The notes under the pieces were generated by a model. The model was not told the origin of the DNA, ran no database searches, and worked only from the letters and a program-made list of their open reading frames with translations. DNA of 48,926 bases from Candidatus Fermentibacterota bacterium (lineage in GTDB: Bacteria > Fermentibacterota > Fermentibacteria > Fermentibacterales > JCC-6). Positions 31,301 to 40,669 of this stretch are shown piece after piece (within the stretch, counting starts at the first letter, position 1; each line of letters begins with the position of its first letter). The translations under genes were made by a program, and so were the position numbers. The stretch spans positions 1 through 48,926 of the forward strand of contig JAUVIR010000019.1 in the NCBI GenBank assembly GCA_030592645.1. Direction: 5' to 3'.

Positions 31301-33976
31301 CTATTCGAGATCCTTGCAGACTTTGACCGCTCCGCCTTTGTGGTAAATCTTATAATCTCTTGTTTCAAAGAGATGTATCATTCTCTGATTATCCACTGTA
31401 GTCTGGGCTACGATCTGCTTTACTCCCCATTCCCGTGCTATCTTCTCGCAGTATTCGGTAACGATACCCCCAAGCCCCCGGTTCTGCCACTGATCATCAA
31501 CAAGAATTGCGTATTCAACGGTTTCCAGATCCGGGTCAGCCACCAGTCTCCCGATGGCGTGGATTGAGCGTTTGTCTCCTTCCGATATTTCAGCTACGAT
31601 GGCAATTTCCCTGTCGTAATCTATATAGCAGTAACGTACAGCAGCCTTATGATTTGCCCAGTTGTAGAAGAAACCGAACCTTGAATAGATGGATTCCTTT
31701 GAACAGCTGCCAAGCATATCCATCCACATGGGTTCATCTTCAGGCTTAATAGGCCTCAACAGAATCTCAGTTCCATCTCCAAGTATTTTCCCGGTAACGA
31801 ATTCAGCGGGATAAGGTCGAAGAGCAAGATGATCGTACGGTCTTTCGAGAGTTACTTCCGGTGATATCGATGCTCTGGCATCAAGAGCAATAATTTCACT
31901 GGAATTACAGAGAAGAGGATTGATATCGATTTCTTCGATCTCTGGGTTGTCACAGACCATATATGAGAACCGCATCATGACATCCATCAGTGAATCTAAA
32001 TTCACAACGTCCCTGCCTCTGAAACCTGACAGAAGCGGGAATATTTTAAGTGACTGAAGCATTCTAGAAGCAAGGTGTTCGTTCAGAGGTGGAAATCCAA
32101 GAGCTGTATCACCCCAGATCTCTGTTGCAACACCTCCTTTTCCGACCATGATTACAGTCCCGAATACGGGATCCTTCCTGGCTCCAAGAATCAGTTCAAG
32201 ACCATCTTCCAGAGGAACCATACGTTGAACGGAAATACCTGATATCTCGGCGTCGGGATTGTACGAAGAAACTGATTCAATAATGTGTTTCCATGAACTC
32301 CGAAGAGTACTCTCGCATTCGATATTCAATACCACTCCACCTGCTTCCGTTTTGTGTGAGATATCAGGTGAATGTATCTTCATGACAACTGGATATCCGA
32401 TCCGGTCAACAATAGCAAAAGCTTCATCTACAGATTCAGCAATTTCAGGACGTGTTGTGGATATACCGTAGAGGTTCAGCAGCGACTTCGCGTCCATTTC
32501 TGACAGCATACCTTTCTTCAAAGGTAAAACTGAAAGAAAATCCGATCGCATAGCTGCCTGATTCTTGTTGAATTCCACCATGATGTCCCTGGGAGTCTCG
32601 TAGAGATCCTGAAGATTGTCAGCATAGTTAACCAGTGTCATGAAAGCTCTGACAGCCTGCTCGGGAGTTGTAAAAGTTGCTACACCTGATTCAACCAGGA
32701 TAGCCATTCCCTCCTTGACCGTTTCTCCTCCCATCCAGGAAGCAAGTACTGGTTTTCTGGTCAATTCCGTCAGTTTGCCTATCTTCCCGGCTACTTTGTC
32801 CGGTTTCGTCATTGCCTGGGGAGTCAGAATAACAAGTAATGCATCCACACCGCTGTCATCAAGTACGATTTTAGCAGCTTTCTCGTATCTTTTGGCGTTC
32901 GCATCCCCCAGTATATCAACCGGATTACCTCCCGACCAGAAAGCTGGAAGACAATCATCCAGCGCTTTCTTACTTGTTTCAGATAGAGCAGCGAGTTTCC
33001 CGCTGTGTTCTATAAGAGTATCAACAGCCATTACTCCCGGCCCTCCGGCATTCGTAACTATTCCCAGTCGAGCTCCCTGTGGAAATCTGTTCCGCCCGAT
33101 TAACTCCACACAATCGAAGATTTCTCCTAAGTTCAGAACCCTCGCCATTCCCGCCCTTCTGAAAGCCGCGTCGTATACAGCGTCTTCAGCCGCCATCGCT
33201 CCTGTATGCGATGCTGCCACAGCTGCAGACTGGGGAAACCGTCCGGCCTTGTAGACAATTATCGGTTTTGTTCTGGCAAAAGCCCTGGAAGCAGTCATGA
33301 ACCTGCGCGCATCTGTAATGGATTCAATATACAGGATGATAGACTCAGTTTTCTCATCTTCTCCTAAATAATCTATCAGATCTGCGAAATCCACATCGAG
33401 AGCATTACCGATTGAAACAAAGTACGAGAATCCTATTTTCTCATCACGGGCCCAGTCCAGTACTGAAGTACAGAGGGCCCCCGACTGCGATACGAAAGCC
33501 ACGTGCCCCTTCATTGGTATTCCATGCGCAAAACTGGCATTCAGATTGATTCCGGGCACGATAATGCCCAGGCAATTGGGTCCGAGTACCCGCATATCAG
33601 GATATCTGTTTATCTGTTTGCGAAGACTTGCGGACAGCAGCACACCATCCGGACCGGATTCTCCGAATCCGGCTGACATGATTATGACGCCCTCCACTCC
33701 AAGCTCACCGCATTCACCGATCAATGAAGGTACTTTTTCAGCGGCAGCGCATATTATGACAAGATCAGGTTTTCTAGGAACGCTTGCGAGATCATGATAG
33801 CATGGAACACCGAGGATAGCCTCACTGACAGGATTTACCGGGTATACAGCACCACTGAACGCTCCACCTACCAGATTGGAGAGAACCTTCCCTCCGACAC
33901 TGTTAGGATTGATGGTAACACCAGCAATGGCAATTCGTTTCGGATTAAGCAGCTTGTCCAGCCCATGAACATTCAT
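31301..33976 (-). CDS. ADP-forming acyl-CoA ligase fused to a GNAT acetyltransferase
   Basis: 891 residues. Order: CoA-binding domain (about 5-130), succinyl-CoA ligase-like domains with the SHTGA motif (active-site His257), ATP-grasp domain (about 480-700) and a C-terminal GNAT domain (DDQWQNRGLGG acetyl-CoA loop). This is the architecture of bifunctional acetate-CoA ligase/N-acetyltransferase proteins; related Pat proteins acetylate lysines and often have a dead ligase part, but His257 is present here, so ATP-forming acyl-CoA conversion is possible. ATG 33976 has GGAGGT about 5 bases upstream. Located within a block bracketed by permease-tail repeats. Confidence 0.85.
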   Translation of the reverse strand: MNVHGLDKLLNPKRIAIAGVTINPNSVGGKVLSNLVGGAFSGAVYPVNPVSEAILGVPCYHDLASVPRKPDLVIICAAAEKVPSLIGECGELGVEGVIIMSAGFGESGPDGVLLSASLRKQINRYPDMRVLGPNCLGIIVPGINLNASFAHGIPMKGHVAFVSQSGALCTSVLDWARDEKIGFSYFVSIGNALDVDFADLIDYLGEDEKTESIILYIESITDARRFMTASRAFARTKPIIVYKAGRFPQSAAVAASHTGAMAAEDAVYDAAFRRAGMARVLNLGEIFDCVELIGRNRFPQGARLGIVTNAGGPGVMAVDTLIEHSGKLAALSETSKKALDDCLPAFWSGGNPVDILGDANAKRYEKAAKIVLDDSGVDALLVILTPQAMTKPDKVAGKIGKLTELTRKPVLASWMGGETVKEGMAILVESGVATFTTPEQAVRAFMTLVNYADNLQDLYETPRDIMVEFNKNQAAMRSDFLSVLPLKKGMLSEMDAKSLLNLYGISTTRPEIAESVDEAFAIVDRIGYPVVMKIHSPDISHKTEAGGVVLNIECESTLRSSWKHIIESVSSYNPDAEISGISVQRMVPLEDGLELILGARKDPVFGTVIMVGKGGVATEIWGDTALGFPPLNEHLASRMLQSLKIFPLLSGFRGRDVVNLDSLMDVMMRFSYMVCDNPEIEEIDINPLLCNSSEIIALDARASISPEVTLERPYDHLALRPYPAEFVTGKILGDGTEILLRPIKPEDEPMWMDMLGSCSKESIYSRFGFFYNWANHKAAVRYCYIDYDREIAIVAEISEGDKRSIHAIGRLVADPDLETVEYAILVDDQWQNRGLGGIVTEYCEKIAREWGVKQIVAQTTVDNQRMIHLFETRDYKIYHKGGAVKVCKDLE

Positions 33977-34075
33977 CATCAACCTCCAGGAAAGCAAGAA
34001 GTAAGTACGTGAATATAAGTTTAACCGGTCTCAGGAAGTAAGTGAATTCTTTGTGTACTTATCCAGCAGAAGTAA

Positions 34076-34255
34076 CTATCCGGAATTATTGACATCGACA
34101 GACAGCTTATCCAGGCAGGTCATGAAGATATGCTCAAGGCCACTTCAATCATCAAATGTCATCATAACCGTGGGAATGATGAACTTGTAAACAGAGCAGT
34201 AAAGGATTTTGCTTTGGAGAAGCTTCCCTTCAAGCAGTTCCGCCTGAACCCGTGA
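34076..34255 (+). pseudogene. 3' remnant of an unidentified gene
   Basis: The 499-base gap 33977-34475 holds only remnants. An open frame with no good start reads QAGHEDMLKATSIIKCHHN and later LEKLPFKQFRLNP, ending at TGA 34253-34255. The composition is protein-like but the family was not recognised. A GTG at 34252-34254 overlaps the stop (GTGA) and begins a further frame (KIVCQLHRDLREEPRP) that is cut off at the 34304/34305 junction. Confidence 0.4.
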
Positions 34256-34304
34256 AAATAGTCTGCCAGCTACACCGTGATCTCCGGGAAGAACCCAGGC
34301 CTCC

Positions 34305-34468
34305 GCCGCAGCGGTGCGCAACAGTATTGTAAGGGGACATGTCTACCCTGTATGGTGGTACCTGTTCATAACCGGCAACAGCCTTATCTACCTCTTAGTC
34401 GGACTGTTCGTATTCAAGAGAATGGAAAAGAAAGCAAGGCGGCTGAACAAGATGGGGCAGTACTAACC
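34305..34468 (+). pseudogene. 164-bp repeat, copy B: 3' fragment of the ABC-2 permease
   Basis: Encodes the last 53 residues (from AAVRNSIVRGHVYP to KMGQY) of a permease nearly identical to the one at 30364, with stop. No start or upstream part is present. The five differences from copy A are all synonymous. Confidence 0.9.
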
Positions 34469-34475
34469 CTATCCA

Positions 34476-34988
34476 TTAATCGTCCTGTTCAATATCATTA
34501 GAGTCCTTACAAAGAGTCATAAGCCACCTGTATTCATCAGCCAGTATTTTTCTTTTCTTCAGATCCTTCAGGTTTGTTATGCCGGTGTGAAAGGTATCCT
34601 TTGCTATCTCCGGCTGCTTCATTTTGCTCACGGCCAGGTTCATTATCCGCAAATATACCTCCAGCCTCTGTGGATCCCTGGGAATCAATTCCTTCAGCAG
34701 AACAAGAGCATCCTCATACCTGCCCTGCATTATTCGCGCTTCGGGAATACTGAAGTTCAGGTGAATTTCCCTGCTGTGTGATTGTGGATTGAAGATCGAT
34801 CTGAAAGGATTTGAGACCAGGAGTGATAAAGGCTCCGCCATGATGATTCCCGGCGGGATCAACAGGAATACAGCAAACAGGGATATCGGGATGCCACAGT
34901 TGAACATTATTACGCTAACCGCAAAAAAGGGGATCGAGATCAGGAATCGCTTGAAAAGCAACCTCAGAGCAAATCCAGTATCGTTCAA
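34476..34988 (-). CDS. Small membrane protein with TPR-like tail
   Basis: 170 residues. Two hydrophobic segments at about 12-47 (FLISIPFFAVSVIMF, ISLFAVFLLIPPGIIMA), then an amphipathic helical part resembling a TPR (GRYEDALVLLKELIPRDPQRLEVYLRIM). TTG 34988 with GAGGTT some 6 bases upstream. It follows aspT by 16 bases and probably ends the aspD-aspT transcript. Role unknown. Confidence 0.6.
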   Translation of the reverse strand: MNDTGFALRLLFKRFLISIPFFAVSVIMFNCGIPISLFAVFLLIPPGIIMAEPLSLLVSNPFRSIFNPQSHSREIHLNFSIPEARIMQGRYEDALVLLKELIPRDPQRLEVYLRIMNLAVSKMKQPEIAKDTFHTGITNLKDLKKRKILADEYRWLMTLCKDSNDIEQDD

Positions 34989-35004
34989 TTGCAGAACCTC
35001 ATCA

Positions 35005-36708
35005 TTAGATCAGGCTCACAACAAGGGCGCCCCATACGGTGAGGAGCACATTGCCGATGGCGTACGGCACCGTATATCCGATAACGGGAATCGAACTCTC
35101 CGCATCCTCCTTCACGGAATTCAATGCAGCGGTGCATGTTCCGACGCCTGTCATGGCTCCGAGCAGAAGGACCGGGTTCAGCTTCAGGGCGTACAGGCCG
35201 AAGAGCCATGTAAGCAGATGCGGAATAACTGTAAGACATGCTCCGGCAAGTAAAATGTTTATTCCCGCCTGCTGCAGGGCCGCCACTGCCCGGGGGCCTG
35301 CTGAAATACCCACGCATGCTATGAACAGGTTAAGCCCCAGGCTCGTGAATATCCACTGAGTAGGTACAGGTATGCTTCCCCACGTAGGTTTTCTGGATCG
35401 CAGCCACCCGAAGAATATGCCCGAAACGAGTACTCCGCCACCAACTCCAAGAGTAATAGGAATCCCTCCGACATTAATCGCCAGAAGGCCGATCAGTGTT
35501 CCTGCTATAATTCCGATTCCAACAGTAACCAGATCGGTGATCTGCGACAGGTGCTCCGGATATCCGACAGCATCAGCAAATCTCTCTACATCCGGCCTGC
35601 TGCCGATAACCCTTATAACATCACCCGTATAGAGCTTGAGTCCGGGAGCCAGGGGAAGTGCGTGTCCCTGTCGGTAAATGGTGTGTATGAAGCATCCGTG
35701 TCCATACCTGCTGAATATCCAACCGAAAGTTTTACCATCCAGCTCTTTGCTGGTCAGGCAAATGCTGAGAATCTCCCCCAGCATATCATCTATGTACCTG
35801 TCATCCACTTCAGGTCCAACTATATCGCACGCTTTATATACGAATCTTCGGTAACCGGTAATTACAACTATGTCATCCTTCTTAAACCGGAGATCATCCG
35901 GAATTGTTTTGATCAGTCTCTCTCCCCTTTTCACTGCCTCGACCGAAACGTACTCGGGGAACATAGAACGGACCTCGGTAACTGTGCTGCCGATGGTTTC
36001 CTGCTTCTCCACCCTGTACGCCCTTGGCATTACAAGGCTCGACCAGTGAAATGCTTCGAGGGTCTCCGGGGCTTTCATAGTACCTAATTCGCTCTCTGCC
36101 TTCCTCGCTTCCGCAGGAAGATCAAACTTCCAGAGCTTTCCTAAAACCTTGAGAAGGATTATCAGTCCTGCAGTACCGAAGATGTACGTTACTGCATAAG
36201 CCACCGCTACATCTGATTTGAGGTTCATGCTTGAGGTTGCAGGCAGATTTGAAAGATGGCGGATGGCTCCGTCAGCCGTTCCAATAATTGTGGATTGTGT
36301 AAGGGCTCCACCCATCATACCTCCGGCGTAACCCCTGTTAAGACCGAATATCTTTGCAAGCAGGATTGCAGCGATCAGTGCGAATACGCAGAAGAATACA
36401 GCTACGGAAACGTACTTCATCCCTCCCCGCTTCAATCCGCTGACAAAATCGGGTCCCACTCTGTAGCCGATGATAAAGATGAAGAGCCCGAAGGAAATGG
36501 TCTTTATCAGGCCAAGGTCATACTCGGTATTCTTCAGTACAAGCGCTCCCAGCACAATTGCAACAAGCAGAACACCTGTGGTGGATCCAAAAGAAAATGT
36601 ACCGAATTTCAACTTACCGAAAGCGTATCCGCCAGCCAGAGCCGCAAATATAAGCAGAGAGGGATTATTCTGAAGAAATGTTCCAAGAGCGCTGAATATG
36701 GAATTCAT
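35005..36708 (-). CDS. aspT: Aspartate:alanine antiporter
   Basis: 567 residues of the AspT/AAEx family. Two membrane halves flank a central cytoplasmic region that carries TrkA-C-like domains (RFKKDDIVVITG, LYTGDVIRVIG). AspT exchanges external aspartate for internal alanine, which is electrogenic. The partner decarboxylase aspD lies immediately upstream and overlaps the start by 4 bases (ATGA at 36705-36708), which supports ATG 36708 over the longer open frame to 36753. Confidence 0.92.
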   Translation of the reverse strand: MNSIFSALGTFLQNNPSLLIFAALAGGYAFGKLKFGTFSFGSTTGVLLVAIVLGALVLKNTEYDLGLIKTISFGLFIFIIGYRVGPDFVSGLKRGGMKYVSVAVFFCVFALIAAILLAKIFGLNRGYAGGMMGGALTQSTIIGTADGAIRHLSNLPATSSMNLKSDVAVAYAVTYIFGTAGLIILLKVLGKLWKFDLPAEARKAESELGTMKAPETLEAFHWSSLVMPRAYRVEKQETIGSTVTEVRSMFPEYVSVEAVKRGERLIKTIPDDLRFKKDDIVVITGYRRFVYKACDIVGPEVDDRYIDDMLGEILSICLTSKELDGKTFGWIFSRYGHGCFIHTIYRQGHALPLAPGLKLYTGDVIRVIGSRPDVERFADAVGYPEHLSQITDLVTVGIGIIAGTLIGLLAINVGGIPITLGVGGGVLVSGIFFGWLRSRKPTWGSIPVPTQWIFTSLGLNLFIACVGISAGPRAVAALQQAGINILLAGACLTVIPHLLTWLFGLYALKLNPVLLLGAMTGVGTCTAALNSVKEDAESSIPVIGYTVPYAIGNVLLTVWGALVVSLI

Positions 36709-38291
36709 TCTTTCCACTCTTTCCTGTACTCTTCCAGAAGATCGCTTATACACTTGCCTATTTCCGCATAGTCAGCCCCGAACAGGTTGGCCAGGGAAAC
36801 CCTGACCGACATCTCCGGTGCGTCAAAACCGCCGCCGTCCATCAGCACGATTCCCTTCTCTTCCGCCAGCCTCCAGACAAAATCTATCGGCTCGTGGGTC
36901 TTTTCCATCCAATCGCGGAATTTCTCCCCGTACCGCTGCAGGGCAAGTTTCTTTATATCGATGGTTGTGTAGTAGCATGCGTAGCATGGAAGCTCAGGTC
37001 CTTCGATTCCCAGGGCTTTGTACAGGATTTCATACCTTTCATGAACAAGATCCTGCATCTCCTTTTTGTAAAGATGGCTATCGCTGTCCAGCAGCTCAGC
37101 AAGGGAGAAGAACACCATCATCACCTGCTGCGGGGTTGAAAGACCGGCGGTGTGATTAAGGGCAACGGTGCGGCTGTCAGCGACAAGTCTGTCGATAAGT
37201 TTTATTTTCGAGGGGTCTGTCGCGATGGTCTTGTATCTCTCATGCAGCTCCTTTTTCTTCTTCTGCGGAAGGGCGGCTATCATCTCATCCATCACGTTAT
37301 CCTCATAAATACCGATGGCTCCAAGCCTCCATCCGGTTGCGCCGAAATACTTGGAGTAGGAATAGACAAGAATAGTATTTCTTGGCGCTATCGCCATCAA
37401 TGATCTGAATCCGTTTACAAAGGTTCCGTAGACATCATCGGTCAGAATTATAAGATCCTTCCTCTTGGTCCTGACAAGTTCAGCGAGCTTCTGGAGGCTT
37501 CTGTCCGCAATGCTGACGGAAGTCGGGTTAGAGGGGTTCACAAGGAAAAATGCCTTAATCGCGGGGTCGGAAAGCTTATCCAGTTCACTATCAGGATACT
37601 GCCAGTTATCACCCTCATTCTGCTCTACTTCTATTTCAACAAGCTGATAATCGTTCAGCACCGGTATCTCAATGTATGGTGTAAAGATCGGAGTTCCAAG
37701 CGCGATCTTGTCTCCCGGGCAAATCAGTCCGTTCTCCCGAAGGGTGTTGAAAATGTAGGTCATTGCGGCTGTACCGCCTTCGGTTACGAAAATATCCATC
37801 GTTCCGTCAGGTGGATCGTCATTACACATTGTATTATTCAGATAGGCTCTTACTATCTTCTGTGTGTTAACAAGCACCCTGTCAGGAGTGGGGTAGTGAT
37901 CACCAAGGATTGCATCAACCATTTCACCTATATAGGAATCGCCGTCAAGTCCAAGTTTTACAGTGACATAACCGAATGCGTCCATAAGGAAACCAGCTCC
38001 ACTCCTTTCTGCATTAATACTGCAGAATTCAAGGAATCTATCAGCTGCTCCCTTAGAATCCGGCGAGCCTGCAAGCCCGGGGCGGCTCATAATCCTGTGA
38101 GCCTCCTCAAGGGCAAAAGAACCGAACAGGAAATAGGCTTCTCTGGGCGCAGCGGCAACCCAGTTCGGATTACCTCTTCCGGCGTTGAGCATCATTCTTA
38201 TCTGTGAATTATCAGACATGGATATAAGTTTGTCCTTCAGTTCAAAAGGACTGAGGGGTTCGTACTTTTTTTCAATCTTTGCTCTATCCAT
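36705..38291 (-). CDS. aspD: Aspartate 4-decarboxylase (with aminotransferase activity)
   Basis: 528 residues, a large PLP-dependent enzyme of the class I/II aminotransferase fold. Lys314 in YSYSKYFGATGWRLG is the PLP lysine and the 528-residue length is typical of AspD. It converts aspartate to alanine and CO2, consuming a proton in the cytoplasm; with AspT this makes a proton-motive cycle. AAAGGGTG precedes ATG 38291 and a TTGACA/TATTAT promoter lies 95-130 bases upstream. Confidence 0.94.
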   Translation of the reverse strand: MDRAKIEKKYEPLSPFELKDKLISMSDNSQIRMMLNAGRGNPNWVAAAPREAYFLFGSFALEEAHRIMSRPGLAGSPDSKGAADRFLEFCSINAERSGAGFLMDAFGYVTVKLGLDGDSYIGEMVDAILGDHYPTPDRVLVNTQKIVRAYLNNTMCNDDPPDGTMDIFVTEGGTAAMTYIFNTLRENGLICPGDKIALGTPIFTPYIEIPVLNDYQLVEIEVEQNEGDNWQYPDSELDKLSDPAIKAFFLVNPSNPTSVSIADRSLQKLAELVRTKRKDLIILTDDVYGTFVNGFRSLMAIAPRNTILVYSYSKYFGATGWRLGAIGIYEDNVMDEMIAALPQKKKKELHERYKTIATDPSKIKLIDRLVADSRTVALNHTAGLSTPQQVMMVFFSLAELLDSDSHLYKKEMQDLVHERYEILYKALGIEGPELPCYACYYTTIDIKKLALQRYGEKFRDWMEKTHEPIDFVWRLAEEKGIVLMDGGGFDAPEMSVRVSLANLFGADYAEIGKCISDLLEEYRKEWKE

Positions 38292-38391
38292 AATTCACCC
38301 TTTCTCTGATCAAGTCCGCCGATAGGGCAACGGCAGAAGAGATGTGTGATACCCGGCGCATCGTCCGGAAGCTCCATACACGGTAACTTTG

Positions 38392-38421
38392 ATAATATCC
38401 AAGGGGTGAACGGAGTGTCAA
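38392..38421 (-). promoter_or_regulatory. Promoter of aspD-aspT
   Basis: On the minus strand TTGACA (38421-38416) is followed after 18 bases by TATTAT (38397-38392). The predicted start is near 38385, giving a leader of about 95 bases before ATG 38291. Confidence 0.6.
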
Positions 38422-38472
38422 TAATGCTTCTGCGGTATTGCCTCATCTGCAGAGCGGGAGTAGATTTCAGCG

Positions 38473-38478
38473 TATAAT
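38473..38478 (+). promoter_or_regulatory. -10 box (TATAAT) for the DUF1015 gene
   Basis: A perfect TATAAT 66 bases upstream of ATG 38544; no clear -35 hexamer at 16-18 bases, so it is a partial promoter. Confidence 0.4.
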
Positions 38479-38543
38479 TCAAGGCATAGTATCGATATGA
38501 AACAATTACTTATGCATACTCAGAAATACTACTGGAGGCTTCC

Positions 38544-39782
38544 ATGGTAACTGTCAGACCGTTCAACGGGCTTCGCCCCGCAAAGGAGCTTGCCGAGAAA
38601 ATCGCATCTCCTCCATACGATGTACTGGATTCGAACGAAGCACGTGCTGCTGTAACTGAAAATCCACTCAGTTTTCTCAGGGTTGTTAAACCTGAAGTTG
38701 ACCTTGACCCGTCAGTCGATCTCTACGACTCTAAAGTATACGAGCAGGGTGCGCTCAATCTTCGCACGCTCATGGAACGCGGAGAGATGATACAGGATAA
38801 AAAACCGATGTTCTACTTCTATCGTCAGATAATGGGTGATCACTCTCAGGTCGGACTCGTCGCGAATGTTTCAGCTGAGGATTACAATAACAATCTAATA
38901 AAGAAGCATGAATTCACAAGAAAAGTTAAAGAAGAAGACAGGATCCGCCACATAGAAAGCCAGAATGCCCAGTGCGGCCCCGTGTTCCTTACTTACCCCG
39001 ATGTTCCGGAGTTCGATGCCCTTCAGAAAAAGGTCTGCTCCCGAATCGATCCTGAATACGATTTCGAGTCGCCCGATGGTATCCGGCATACTTTCTGGCT
39101 GGTTGCTGAGGATGACGCAATAGAAACCATCGAAAGGATATTCCAGGAAATCCCTTCTCTCTATGTAGCCGATGGGCACCACAGGAGCGCCGCAGGTACG
39201 ATAGTTGCCGAAAGAAGACGTGACCGCAACGGCAACCACACAGGTCATGAGGAATACAATTACTTCCTGGCGGTGATATTCCCCAAGAGCCAGATGAAAA
39301 TACTGGCTTACAACAGAGTGATTGCCGATCTTAACGGCAATTCAGAAGATGAGTTCATGCGGGAAATCCGCCGGAAATTCAATGTTACCGAAAATGCACT
39401 CCCGGCTCCGGATTCCCGGTTGAAGTATTCAATGTACCTCAGCGGAAAGTGGTATGGTCTTGAACCGTCAGCCGGCAGCTTCCCGGCTTCCGATCCTGTT
39501 AAAAGTCTGGATGCAAGCATCCTTCAGGAGAACCTCCTGAATCCTCTACTCGGCATTGATGACCCCAGAACCAGTGAACGCATCAAGTTTGTCGGCGGGA
39601 TCCGCGGCACGCAGGAGCTTGAAAGACTTGTAGATTCAGGCAGCTATGAAGTCGCGTTCTCACTTTTCCCAACCTCCATTGATCAGCTTATAGAAGTTGC
39701 CGAAAGCGGTAATGTGATGCCTCCAAAGTCGACGTGGTTCGAGCCGAAACTCCGAAGCGGAATGGTTGTACATTTACTGTGA
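38544..39782 (+). CDS. DUF1015-family protein
   Basis: 412 residues of the DUF1015 family: VRPFNGLRPAKELAEKIASPPYDVLDSNEAR near the start, later IPSLYVADGHHRSAAG and EEYNYFLAVIFP. These motifs are highly conserved in the family; the biochemical role is unknown. Often linked with serine or amino-acid genes. GGAGG precedes ATG 38544. The stop overlaps the GTG start of the next gene by three bases (GTGA). Confidence 0.93.
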   Translation: MVTVRPFNGLRPAKELAEKIASPPYDVLDSNEARAAVTENPLSFLRVVKPEVDLDPSVDLYDSKVYEQGALNLRTLMERGEMIQDKKPMFYFYRQIMGDHSQVGLVANVSAEDYNNNLIKKHEFTRKVKEEDRIRHIESQNAQCGPVFLTYPDVPEFDALQKKVCSRIDPEYDFESPDGIRHTFWLVAEDDAIETIERIFQEIPSLYVADGHHRSAAGTIVAERRRDRNGNHTGHEEYNYFLAVIFPKSQMKILAYNRVIADLNGNSEDEFMREIRRKFNVTENALPAPDSRLKYSMYLSGKWYGLEPSAGSFPASDPVKSLDASILQENLLNPLLGIDDPRTSERIKFVGGIRGTQELERLVDSGSYEVAFSLFPTSIDQLIEVAESGNVMPPKSTWFEPKLRSGMVVHLL

Positions 39783-40255
39783 AAGCTGCAATTGCTCTGT
39801 TTTCGATCTGTATCGCCCTGATCTCCTGCGGGGAAACCGATAGAGCTTCGATAGTTGTAACATCTTTCTCTACAGCGATCTCCGATTCAAACTACCAGGA
39901 GGCCTGGACTCTTATTACTCCGGAAAGCCGGCAGTGGTACGATTCTACTGCTTCGATCCTGCACGAGTTCGGCTGGATCGAATCCGAGGCAGCTGTGACC
40001 AGCCTTGCAGGAAGCATGACAGAAGAGGAGTTCCTCAGCCTGACGGGAAAGGATATCTTCGTAAGGATGGTCAGCATCTCTGAAGATGTGCATAATCTCA
40101 GTAGCAGCATCAAGTCTGTCAGTTATCCGGACAGCCTTGTGGGAGTTGTAGTTGTCAGAACGGACGATGGCCTTCAGGAGATCATCGTCAGAAACATCGG
40201 CGGAGAATGGCTGATCGACCTGACCAGCCTGACACCTCCGGTTGAAGGAGGTTAA
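39779..40255 (+). CDS. Small lipoprotein
   Basis: 158 residues starting at GTG 39779, overlapping the DUF1015 stop. The N terminus VKAAIALFSICIALISC is a lipoprotein signal peptide (lipobox ALISC). The mature part resembles DUF4878/NTF2-like lumenal domains (SFSTAISDSNYQEAWTLITPESRQWYD), suggesting an SnoaL-type fold, but this is weak. The open frame to 39734 would put extra residues before the signal peptide and lie inside the previous gene. Confidence 0.7.
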   Translation: MKAAIALFSICIALISCGETDRASIVVTSFSTAISDSNYQEAWTLITPESRQWYDSTASILHEFGWIESEAAVTSLAGSMTEEEFLSLTGKDIFVRMVSISEDVHNLSSSIKSVSYPDSLVGVVVVRTDDGLQEIIVRNIGGEWLIDLTSLTPPVEGG

Positions 40256-40260
40256 GTATT

Positions 40261-40596
40261 ATGGCGGGAAAGAGCAGAGGCATCATTATTTTTGCATTTC
40301 TTTTTGGAGGAGTCGGGATTCTCTTCCTCCTCTCTGGCCTGGGTGTTTCCATAGGTAAGTGGTGGCCTGTGTTCTTTACGGCGATTGGATTTGCGTCCTT
40401 CGTCCGCGGCCTTCAGGAGATCGGCAATGTGGTTTTCGGTCTGCTTCTCATAGGCTGGAGCGCGGCTGGAATAGTATGCCTTCATTCAAATGAACTTGAT
40501 ATCACAAACGGGTGGCTCTTTTTCATAGGCGCTTTCATCCTGTGGATCCCGATTTCGTGGGTTCTCGGCAGACTTTTAAGCACAGACACTAAATAG
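40261..40596 (+). CDS. Small four-helix membrane protein
   Basis: 111 residues, mostly hydrophobic with about four transmembrane segments (GIIIFAFLFGGVGILFLLSG, WWPVFFTAIGFASFV and others). AAGGAGGT precedes ATG 40261 by 7 bases inside the end of the previous gene. It resembles DUF5668/LiaF-type N-terminal membrane domains, uncertain. A short stem-loop (40592-40611) overlaps the stop but lacks a T run. Confidence 0.65.
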   Translation: MAGKSRGIIIFAFLFGGVGILFLLSGLGVSIGKWWPVFFTAIGFASFVRGLQEIGNVVFGLLLIGWSAAGIVCLHSNELDITNGWLFFIGAFILWIPISWVLGRLLSTDTK

Positions 40597-40669
40597 AGTT
40601 CCCACTCTATTCGAGCAGTTAAAATGGTCTCCTAACCTGGTCATTTGTAGTTACCAGAAAGGTCAGAAG

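Noticed and set aside
34277-34501. ORF of 74 codons across the permease fragment
   Set aside because: It is out of frame with the permease fragment and reads through a repeat; the true frame is the AAVRN...KMGQY fragment.
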